Source: Verrucomicrobiota bacterium
Lineage (GTDB): Bacteria > Verrucomicrobiota > Verrucomicrobiia > Limisphaerales > UBA1319
Reading direction: 5' to 3'
NCBI GenBank assembly: GCA_022709905.1
Contig: JAKLHY010000059.1
Coordinates: forward strand, 1-48,392
Length of the DNA stretch: 48,392 nucleotides
The position numbers were made by a program, and so were the translations under genes. The notes beneath the pieces are model-generated. The model worked only from the letters and a program-made list of their open reading frames with translations. It was not told the origin of the DNA and did not search any database. Shown here piece after piece: positions 16,380-23,436 of the stretch (the stretch's first letter is position 1; each line of letters begins with the position of its first letter).

Positions 16380-17957
16380 TCACTCTGTCCGGGTGATCGC
16401 GCCGCTCAGACGGAGGAAATCGAAGTCCGCGTACCCCCCGGTTTCCTTAGTGGCATAATGGAACAGGCCGAACCGGTAGCCCATGAAGTGGGGCAGGGTG
16501 TAATTCATTTTCAGCTCGTTGCCGATAACGGTCCACGACTTTCCATCGAGGCTATAGAAAAAACGCGCCCGGTCTTTCCGGTTTTGAAAATCACATTCCG
16601 CCTTTAAAAAGACCGTCTTTTCCTTCAGCGGCACGCGCTCCACCTCGCTGGGTTTGCTCGAGGGCGCATTGACCATCACCAGGTAGTTGGTTCCGCCCTC
16701 GGCCTTCACGCCCGCCAAACCATAATCCCGCTGCAACAGCGCCAGTCCCGCAAAGTCACCGTCCTTCAGGTGGGTGACGTCCACGGCGGTGCTGGCGGCG
16801 GATTCCGGGCCAAAGGTGCGTTGCGTGAGCGTATTGCGTGCCGCCAGAAAATCCGCGTCTGTACGGCCGGTGATGAGGCGAAGAAAGCCGGGTCGTTGCG
16901 TCAGGGACCAAAGCTTGTTGTCAGGATTGTGATTCCATTGCCAGACCAACGGCAGCGCCGGATCGCCGGTTTTGAGGTCGAACTCATCCGATGCTACAAT
17001 GCCGGGCAGCAATCCCCGGCTCGCCGGCAGATTCAACGTGTCGGGGACCTTGCCGTCCACGCCTATGACCGGCCAGCCGTCCTCCCACTTCACCGGCACG
17101 AGATACGGAATGCGTCCGACGGCGCCAGAGTCGCGGAAGAGATAGGCGAACCATTCGCCGTTCGGCGTGTCAATGATGCTGCCCTGCGCGACACCTTTGT
17201 CCTGCAACCCCACGCGTCCTTCCCACGGCCCACCGAGTTTGTCCGCGCGATGCACCACCACGGTGCGCATGCCGCCCCGCGGCCAGCAGATGTTGAACAG
17301 GTAATATTTCCCGTTCACCTTGAGGAGCTGAGAACCTTCCGCCGGCAGACCGGCCTTCCCCGCGGCGACCGAATGCGCGTTGGTGATGACGACCTGGTTA
17401 AAGCCGCCCTCCTTCAGGCCGGACAAATCTTCTTTAAGTTCCACCAGCCGCAGATTGCCGCCCCCGTACAGCATGTAAACACGCCCATCGTCATCGAAGA
17501 ACAACGAATGATCGTGCAACATCGGCCGGAACGACTTCATCTGCCACGGGCCTTTTTCGATGTCCTTTGTTGTATAGACGTAGGTCTTGCCGGTGGTTTG
17601 GGCAAACGTGGTGACGTAATAGGCGCCCTTGTGATAGCGGATGCTGCTGGCCCACGATCCTCGGCCATAAGTGCTCTTGCCGTTCTCCAGGTTCAGCTCG
17701 TCCACATCCTCCAGGATATCGTAGGCGTAGTTGACGATTTCCCAATTCACCAGATCCTTCGACTTCATGATCGGCACCCCCGGACTCATATGCATGGTGG
17801 TGCTGCTCATGTAGTAGGTATCACCCACGCGGATCATGGCAATGTCAGGCACGTCGGCGTGAATCACGGGATTTCGAGCCTGCGCAACGGATACGGCCGC
17901 GCCGAGAGTCACGGCGCAAAGACAAAACGCGCAGAGGATGACGAATCGGTTTTTCAT
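16380..17957 (-). CDS. GH43 beta-xylosidase/arabinofuranosidase (subfamily-12-like), secreted
   Basis: A 525-residue secreted protein. I use ATG 17957 (MKNRFVILCAFCLCAVTLGA, a signal peptide) rather than the TTG two codons upstream. The five-bladed propeller contains HADVPDIAMIRVGDTYYMSS (catalytic base Asp), HDHSLFFDDDGRVYMLYGGG (pKa-modulating Asp) and GLPAEGSQLLKVNGKYYLFN (acid Glu). A C-terminal beta-sandwich (about 330-525) contains WQWNHNPDNKLWSLTQRPGF, typical of xylan-active GH43 proteins. Probable role: release of xylose or arabinose from arabinoxylan fragments. It follows the GH51 gene by 38 bp. Subfamily placement is by resemblance only. Confidence 0.86.
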   Translation of the reverse strand: MKNRFVILCAFCLCAVTLGAAVSVAQARNPVIHADVPDIAMIRVGDTYYMSSTTMHMSPGVPIMKSKDLVNWEIVNYAYDILEDVDELNLENGKSTYGRGSWASSIRYHKGAYYVTTFAQTTGKTYVYTTKDIEKGPWQMKSFRPMLHDHSLFFDDDGRVYMLYGGGNLRLVELKEDLSGLKEGGFNQVVITNAHSVAAGKAGLPAEGSQLLKVNGKYYLFNICWPRGGMRTVVVHRADKLGGPWEGRVGLQDKGVAQGSIIDTPNGEWFAYLFRDSGAVGRIPYLVPVKWEDGWPVIGVDGKVPDTLNLPASRGLLPGIVASDEFDLKTGDPALPLVWQWNHNPDNKLWSLTQRPGFLRLITGRTDADFLAARNTLTQRTFGPESAASTAVDVTHLKDGDFAGLALLQRDYGLAGVKAEGGTNYLVMVNAPSSKPSEVERVPLKEKTVFLKAECDFQNRKDRARFFYSLDGKSWTVIGNELKMNYTLPHFMGYRFGLFHYATKETGGYADFDFLRLSGAITRTE

Positions 17958-17995
17958 GATCAATATTGCCCTTGAACGGACGGGAAACAGAGCGG

Positions 17996-20956
17996 CTACT
18001 TCGACTTCAATTTCAGCACCGTGACCGAATAGGCCGGAAACTCGCGGCTGAAACTCGCGCCCAAACCACTCACCAGCTCCGTGCGCGGCACAATCTTGTC
18101 CGGCTCGTTGATGGTATTGGTGTCTTCAAGTGTGTTGCCCGAAAGAACCACCGCTTCACCCCGAGCACCAATGGATCGGGCCCCGCTGATCCGGACGTGG
18201 ATGCGTTGCGCTGTTCCGGCGGTATTCACGACCTTGAGATAAATGGTCCCACTCTTGGAATCGCGCGTGGCGTTGAAGAAAACCTCGCGAATTTGCTGCG
18301 CGGCCCCCGGAGCGCCACCGCGCCCGCGCCTCTGCCAGGTGCGGATCGGGATGTTCTGAGAATCGGTCGCGAGGATCTCGTCGCCGTGCAGGGTGCTGAA
18401 CATCTTCTGAGCATGATAGGCAGGCGAGCCGTAACTCGTCAACGCGTCGTAGCCAATCAGGTCCGAGCTCCACTGCATCGAACGTCCGTTGCCGGCCAAC
18501 TGGCTCACGTTGACGAGCAGCGGGGCATAGCAGGACAACAACACGATGTCGGCATTACGTTCCATGCAAGTCATCCACGCCCCGTCGCCGAGCGCGCCGG
18601 ACATGTTGGGCGTGGGCGAACCGACACGCGTGGCCCATTCGCCGCAGAAGATTTTGGTCGGATTGGTCCGCGAGTACGTGTCGTACCGGAACGACTGCGC
18701 CATCATTTCCTCCATGTTGCGATAGAAGTGTTCATCCACCAGGTCCGGAGTACGGCTTTTCACCGAGCCGGTGGCGGGCTGTTCATAGCCCCACGAGGAA
18801 ATCACCTTCAAGTGAGGATACTTCGCCTTGATGGCGTCGTAGAATTGCGCAAACCGGCCATCGTAACTCCCGCTGCGATCGAACCAGTCTTCGTTACCGA
18901 CTTCAACATAGGTCATCTTAAAGGGTTTGGGATGGCCGTGCTTGGCGCGCAGCACGCCCCACGGGGTCGTTTTGGCGTCCCCAATGAGATACTCGATTTC
19001 TTCCAGTGCCTCCTGAACATAGGGTTCCAGGGCCGGACCTGCGGGGATGACACCGCCACGGCCTAGACAGTAGCCGGCAAAGACGCCGAGCAGCGGTTCC
19101 ATGTCGAGGTCCTCGCACCACTCGGCAAATTCGAGCAAGCCCAGGCCGTCGGTGGACCAATAACCCCAAGGGCTGGGATGCCCGGGACGTTGTTCGACTG
19201 GCCCGATGGTTTCCTTCCAGTTAAAACGTTCGTTAAACGCATTGCCCTCGAGATAATTACCTCCGGGGAATCGAAGAAAACCCGGCTTCATTGCTGCCAT
19301 CAATTCCATGAGGTCCGGTCGCAGACCGTTCTTGCGGTTCTTATAAGTGGGAGGGAATAGCGAGACATTTTGGAGCCACAGTGTTCCCGGACTGGTGGTG
19401 GTCAGCTTGAACACGCTGTCTTTCGACGTCGACACGCGTTTGGTCTTGAGCGTGGTCTCGAACTTCTTCCATTCACCGGTGATCTTCGAGACCTTTCCAC
19501 TGGCAAACACGGTCTTTCCATCGGCGCTTTCCAGGCTCACGGTTACGAGACCAGCGAAGCCAGGCGCGGCCTTGGCAAAGAAGGAGACACGATAGGCGGT
19601 CTCCGGCTTGACGGGGATTCCCCAGTAGCCGCCATTGGCCACGCCAGCGGGAGTGGTTGCGGACGCCGACGAAGCATCCAGCTTGAGACTGACATTGAGG
19701 AACTCGTTCAGCGGGTTGTTCGTGTCGAGAACCATGGCCGCGCCGCCGACCGTGGTCCAGAACCTCGGTTTGGTATCGGGCTTGAAGGTCACCGGAAGGT
19801 ATTTTCCGGCCTCATACGTGTCGGGAGTGACTCGAGGGACGACCGCATCCGCCTTAAAGGAGCGATTGCGAATGAGTTCGGCGTAGAGGCCGCCTTCGTA
19901 CGCGAAATTGATCTCCTCGGTCATCAGCCCGTAAAGCATGGGACTGACAGTGCCGGTGACTTTACCCGCGTCAATCAGCAGAAGAGCGGGGCCGCTGGGT
20001 GGCGCGGGAGGGGGGGGGACCACAGTGCTTGGGGCAACGGGAGCCACAGGCGCCACGGCGGTGGGCGCCGCCGTGCCGGTTTCCGCAACGCCTTCCGGAA
20101 TAATCTCGATCGCGCAGATTTGCGGGTTCTCGACCTTGGGCGTGAAGGTGATCTTGATCTTGCCATCGGTGACCTCGACGGGGACCGTCTCCACGTAGGC
20201 CTTCAAAGGTCCGCCCGCCTTGACCCACGGGTCGAAGTCGTTGAATTCCTTTCCTTGCACGTTGAAAGAAAACACCCGCTCTCCCGGCCCGGAGATGCCT
20301 TCGTAAGTTTCCGCAAAGTGAAGTTTTACCTCGTACTTCCCGTTGGGCACGGACCACAAAAAGGAGTCCATGCTGTAGTGTTCCGCCCGGTAAAGGTCCG
20401 GACTCTTGGTGTTGGCAATCTGGATGTCAGGCCTCTCGATGGTTTGACCGCCCTCGAAGCCTTGGTCGGCGAGCCATACGTTGCCTTCGGCGTCTTTGAC
20501 CGGCTCGGCTTTGCCCGCCTTGATCCGAATGATTTTCGCGGTGGGCACACTGGCGGCTGCTATGCCCGCAACGGGTCCCGCCGCCGCGCGCTTGGCTACG
20601 ATTTCCGTGGCGGCAAAGTCGCCCACCGCGCGGGTGAACTTGATTTCATGACCCTCCCCCGAGAGCTTGCCGGTGTAGGTAATCCGAATCTCCCGGTCTT
20701 GGATGCTTAGAATCTCGAAGAACGAAATCGTGTCGCCTTCCACCTTGCCATCCTTCAGTTCGGCTTCACGCTTGCGATCGCCCGCCTCTGAGTGGGCTTT
20801 TCCGGTCAGCTTCGCACCGTCCTGCTTGAAACTGAAGGTATAAGACTGATGACCGATCTGGGAGTCGAAGTCGGACTTCCAAGTGCCTGTGACGTCAGCC
20901 GCGAGCACCAAAACCGGAAGGGCGGCCTGGATGAGGAGGAAGAGTAGGATTTTCAT
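17996..20956 (-). CDS. Modular GH51 alpha-L-arabinofuranosidase with beta module and malectin domain
   Basis: A 986-residue secreted protein. ATG 20956 opens a signal peptide (MKILLFLLIQAALPVLVLA); the frame is open upstream through the regulatory element, so a longer N-terminus is unlikely. Domains in order: a roughly 100-residue beta module (DVTGTWKSDFD, residues 20-125); a malectin-like module (about 140-290); a Pro-rich linker encoded by a nine-C tract; a CBM4/9-like beta-sandwich within the family's N-terminal part; and the GH51 barrel. EVGNEDWF carries the acid/base Glu689 and FCGEWAT the nucleophile Glu773. GH51 members remove arabinofuranose from arabinoxylan. GH51 enzymes are often intracellular; secretion with two accessory modules is less usual. 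First gene of the second enzyme operon. Confidence 0.88.
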   Translation of the reverse strand: MKILLFLLIQAALPVLVLAADVTGTWKSDFDSQIGHQSYTFSFKQDGAKLTGKAHSEAGDRKREAELKDGKVEGDTISFFEILSIQDREIRITYTGKLSGEGHEIKFTRAVGDFAATEIVAKRAAAGPVAGIAAASVPTAKIIRIKAGKAEPVKDAEGNVWLADQGFEGGQTIERPDIQIANTKSPDLYRAEHYSMDSFLWSVPNGKYEVKLHFAETYEGISGPGERVFSFNVQGKEFNDFDPWVKAGGPLKAYVETVPVEVTDGKIKITFTPKVENPQICAIEIIPEGVAETGTAAPTAVAPVAPVAPSTVVPPPPAPPSGPALLLIDAGKVTGTVSPMLYGLMTEEINFAYEGGLYAELIRNRSFKADAVVPRVTPDTYEAGKYLPVTFKPDTKPRFWTTVGGAAMVLDTNNPLNEFLNVSLKLDASSASATTPAGVANGGYWGIPVKPETAYRVSFFAKAAPGFAGLVTVSLESADGKTVFASGKVSKITGEWKKFETTLKTKRVSTSKDSVFKLTTTSPGTLWLQNVSLFPPTYKNRKNGLRPDLMELMAAMKPGFLRFPGGNYLEGNAFNERFNWKETIGPVEQRPGHPSPWGYWSTDGLGLLEFAEWCEDLDMEPLLGVFAGYCLGRGGVIPAGPALEPYVQEALEEIEYLIGDAKTTPWGVLRAKHGHPKPFKMTYVEVGNEDWFDRSGSYDGRFAQFYDAIKAKYPHLKVISSWGYEQPATGSVKSRTPDLVDEHFYRNMEEMMAQSFRYDTYSRTNPTKIFCGEWATRVGSPTPNMSGALGDGAWMTCMERNADIVLLSCYAPLLVNVSQLAGNGRSMQWSSDLIGYDALTSYGSPAYHAQKMFSTLHGDEILATDSQNIPIRTWQRRGRGGAPGAAQQIREVFFNATRDSKSGTIYLKVVNTAGTAQRIHVRISGARSIGARGEAVVLSGNTLEDTNTINEPDKIVPRTELVSGLGASFSREFPAYSVTVLKLKSK

Positions 20957-20965
20957 GTCTACCCA

Positions 20966-20995
20966 TACTTCCGTCAAGCCAAGGATTTTGGACAT
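20966..20995 (-). promoter_or_regulatory. Locus-specific promoter-like element, copy B (GH51 operon)
   Basis: Gene-direction ATGTCCAAAA-N13-GGAAGTA, 9 nt before the GH51 start codon. It has the same spacing to the ATG as copy A, and both continue GTAGACATGAAAA. It overlaps by one base the TGA that ends the VapC relic, so it sits exactly at the boundary between older DNA and the operon. Reading from its ATG would give an in-frame extension MSKILGLTEVWVDMK of the enzyme, which I regard as fortuitous. Confidence 0.6.
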
Positions 20996-21153
20996 CACAT
21001 CAGCCATGCAATTCTGATTTCCTTCTCCACTTCCTTAAACTCCGGGTCGCCAGTGACGAGTTCAGCATTCTCCGCCTTCGCCAGGGCGGCGGCGAAGCAG
21101 TCGGCGTAAGCCATCTTCTTGGTGGCCATATCACTGTTGGCGCTGTTGTAAGG
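20995..21153 (-). pseudogene. VapC-like PIN-domain toxin, C-terminal remnant
   Basis: On the minus strand the frame reads NSDMATKKMAYADCFAAALA, then NAELVTGDPEFKEVEKEIRI, then AWLM and stop at 20995. The YADCFAAALA helix and the LVTGDPEF strand with its conserved acidic residue are the typical C-terminal third of VapC PIN-domain RNases. The N-terminal two thirds, including the first catalytic Asp, are missing, and no VapB antitoxin gene is seen upstream. The remnant stops at the inverted repeat at 21166. It is a relic of a toxin-antitoxin module between two enzyme operons. Confidence 0.7.
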
Positions 21154-21165
21154 TACGCTGGCGGA

Positions 21166-21195
21166 CCGGAGCGGTCCGCGTGGGGACCGCTCCGG
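21166..21195. repeat. Perfect 12-bp inverted repeat, GC-rich hairpin
   Basis: CCGGAGCGGTCC at 21166-21177 is followed by a 6-nt loop and its exact complement GGACCGCTCCGG at 21184-21195. It lies between the VapC relic and the 3' end of the CE1-malectin gene (minus strand, stop at 21288). There is no T-run after either arm, so a simple intrinsic terminator is not supported, although it may still slow or stabilise transcript ends of the 23033-21288 gene. It could also be the end of a small palindromic repeat element. Confidence 0.6.
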
Positions 21196-21287
21196 AGACT
21201 CGCATAAACGGCCCGAATAATCCGGGCGAGTTACCCGCAGGCATTCATCGTGTGGTTCATCGCCAGTTCACGTTTGCCACATTGTGG

Positions 21288-23033
21288 TTAATTCTGCGGG
21301 ATGATTTCGATGGCGCAGATTTGGGGGTTCTCGACCTTGGGCGTGAAGGTGACCTTGATGTTGCCGTCGGTAACCTCGACGGGGACGATCTCCACGTAGG
21401 CCTTGGCAAAGCCGCCCGCCTTGACCCACGGATCAAAGTCGTTGAATTCCTTTCCTTGCACATTGAAGGAAAACACCCGCTCGCCGGGCCCGTTGATGCC
21501 TTCGTAAGTTTCCGCAAAGTGTAGTTTTACCATGTACTTCCCGTTGGGCACAGGCCACGAAAAGGAATCCATGCTGTAATGCTCCGCGCGGTAGAGGTCG
21601 GGACTCTTGGTGTTGGCGATCTCCAGGTCGGGGCGCTCGATGGTCTGGCCGCCCTCGAAGCCTTGCTCCGCCATCCACACGTTGCCTTCGGCGTCTTTGA
21701 CCGGCTCGGCTTTGCCGGCTTTGATGCGAATGATTTTGCCGGCTGCAGGCGCCGGTGTGGCCGCAGCGGAGGTCGACGGTGTCGTAGATGTTTCAGTGAC
21801 GTTCTGTGCGGCGGCCATTTGAACGGGATGGTCCTGGAACAGCAGCGGCGCGAACTGATGCAGGCTGCGCCGCCAGGATTGCCACTCATGTCCCGTGTCG
21901 GGAGACACATAGAAATAACTGTTGATCCCTGCCGCTTTCAACGCCTCGGTGTTCGCCTTCGGATCGCCGCCAAAGCCTCCACGGCCGCCGCCGCGATTTC
22001 CCCCCAGTTCACGGCTGCCGTAACTGATAAATACCACCTTCACCTTTTGTTTAAAGACATCCAGGTCGGCAATATTCGTCAAGGCAATGCTGCCGCCGCT
22101 GAACACGCCGATATGCGAGAACTTGTCGAGGTTGGCCAGGGTGATCGTTCGGGTCTGCATCCCGCCCATCGAGAGGCCGGCCATGGCGCGATTCGGTTGG
22201 TCCGTGAGGGTGCGGAAATTGGCATCAATGAAGGGAATCAGGTCGTCGATCAGAACTCGTGAAAAGGCGCCGAAGTCGAACATGCGCCCACCGGGACCCC
22301 GTCCGCCCGCGGGAGCGCTATTGGTTCCGCCCGCGGCTCCCGGTCCGCGGCCTGGGCCGCCAGCGCCAGGAACATAGCTGTTGGCCATCACAATGATGAA
22401 AGGCTTGGTTTTGCCCTCGGCGATCAGGTTGTCCATGATCAACCCGGCGTGCCCCTGGTTGCCCCAGCCGGTTTCATCCTCGCCCCCGCCGTGTTGCAGA
22501 TAAAGCACCGGAAATCGCTTGGCAGGATCCTTATCATACTCGGGAGGCGTGTAAACGAAGCATCGGAGAACCGCCTGGGCGTTCTTGGAATAATAAAGGG
22601 TCTGCCGCAACTGCCCGTGCGGCACCTCTTTGACGGCATAGAAGTCCCGGTCCTGGGCCGGCACTTCAACCCCGCTGCCCCAACGGCTGCCGCCGTAAAA
22701 GTACAAGCTGCCGGGATCCGGAACGCCGGCTCCGTCAATCACAAGCTGGTAGTAATGGAAACCCTCGTCTTGAGGTCGCGTGACCCCCACCCAAGCGCCG
22801 TCGTCACCCTTGGTCAGCGGGTATGTTGCCCCACCCAGGAATTGAAACGCGACGCTCGTGGCCTGAGGCGCGACGATGCGGGCCCGGACGCGGCGCTCGG
22901 AGTTGACTTGTGGGAACTGCTTGCCGGGCTGGTTCAGCGAGGAGGGCTTGAAATCCTCCACGGGCGGCTGATCTGTTTGGGCCAGTGCCGGAAGGCTAGA
23001 CAACAGTACGAGACTTAGAATTGCAGTTTTCAT
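21288..23033 (-). CDS. Secreted CE1 esterase with C-terminal malectin module
   Basis: A 581-residue secreted protein (signal peptide MKTAILSLVLLSSLPALAQ). It has the same layout as the first half of the protein at 581-3574: an E-set-like domain, a CE1 domain with YTPPEYDKDPAKRFPVLYLQ and GLSMGG (Ser288), His in DTGHEWQSWRRSLHQFA, a Gly-rich loop, and a malectin-like module from about 435 to the end (IIRIKAGKAEPVKDAEGNVW onward). Near-identity with the other copy in the signal peptide, esterase and malectin parts indicates duplication within the locus. It appears to form its own transcription unit: element C lies 222 bp upstream, and the next gene downstream begins with its own element. Role: acetyl- or feruloyl-xylan esterase (inferred). 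Confidence 0.85.
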   Translation of the reverse strand: MKTAILSLVLLSSLPALAQTDQPPVEDFKPSSLNQPGKQFPQVNSERRVRARIVAPQATSVAFQFLGGATYPLTKGDDGAWVGVTRPQDEGFHYYQLVIDGAGVPDPGSLYFYGGSRWGSGVEVPAQDRDFYAVKEVPHGQLRQTLYYSKNAQAVLRCFVYTPPEYDKDPAKRFPVLYLQHGGGEDETGWGNQGHAGLIMDNLIAEGKTKPFIIVMANSYVPGAGGPGRGPGAAGGTNSAPAGGRGPGGRMFDFGAFSRVLIDDLIPFIDANFRTLTDQPNRAMAGLSMGGMQTRTITLANLDKFSHIGVFSGGSIALTNIADLDVFKQKVKVVFISYGSRELGGNRGGGRGGFGGDPKANTEALKAAGINSYFYVSPDTGHEWQSWRRSLHQFAPLLFQDHPVQMAAAQNVTETSTTPSTSAAATPAPAAGKIIRIKAGKAEPVKDAEGNVWMAEQGFEGGQTIERPDLEIANTKSPDLYRAEHYSMDSFSWPVPNGKYMVKLHFAETYEGINGPGERVFSFNVQGKEFNDFDPWVKAGGFAKAYVEIVPVEVTDGNIKVTFTPKVENPQICAIEIIPQN

Positions 23034-23139
23034 GGGAATTTGGGGGGTATGATCGTTGTGCCGGTGCGCTACGTCTGAGGCTGGGCCAAGTTAGGGTTGG
23101 CCCGGTGCCGACTGCCAGGGGCAAGCCCGCCTGGGACCA

Positions 23140-23238
23140 AACAAAGTAATACCCAAGCTCGCCGCAGATGGACAGCGAGATAGCCCGCTGCTGCGCAGCC
23201 TCTGAACAATCAAAGCGATGGATTGGATCCAGCGACAT
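23140..23238 (-). pseudogene. N-terminal relic of a second ECF sigma-factor gene
   Basis: Directly after element C an ATG at 23238 starts MSLDPIHRFDCSEAAQQRAI and continues to about residue 33. Aligned without gaps to the intact sigma factor at 35440-35991 (MSADSQHRFEDTTAAQQQFL), 13 of the first 27 residues are identical, including HRF, AAQQ and SL. The leader DNA between element and ATG also matches, except that the intact gene has an extra 11-bp tandem repeat. Beyond residue 33 the similarity fades and the frame runs into the CE1 gene start. No sigma region 2 or 4 remains. The intergenic DNA on the other side (23286-23436) holds nothing I recognise. Confidence 0.65.
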
Positions 23239-23255
23239 TCGTCGGTCTTTAACAG

Positions 23256-23285
23256 TACTTCCTGCAAACTGCGGTTTTTGGACAT
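23256..23285 (-). promoter_or_regulatory. Locus-specific promoter-like element, copy C
   Basis: Gene-direction ATGTCCAAAA-N13-GGAAGTA, followed by CTGTTAAAGACC as in the sigma-gene copy at 36020. It lies 17 nt upstream of the decayed sigma-factor start and 222 nt upstream of the CE1-malectin start at 23033. It could still drive that esterase gene with a long untranslated leader. Confidence 0.55.
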
Positions 23286-23436
23286 CCAGGTGCGGCGCAC
23301 CGGCACAGCGGAACATCTTGCTTTCTTTGCTTTTCCCTTCACCATACTGCCCGCGTGGCAAGATGGAGCCGGATCCGGCAGCCCGGTGCGATTGGCCGCG
23401 TTGATGCAGCACATCGAGCTCGGCGGCTAACCCATC

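Noticed and set aside
21178..21287. Possible intrinsic terminator after the CE1-malectin gene
   Set aside because: The stem is strong, but no T-run follows in either direction, so I list it only as an inverted repeat.
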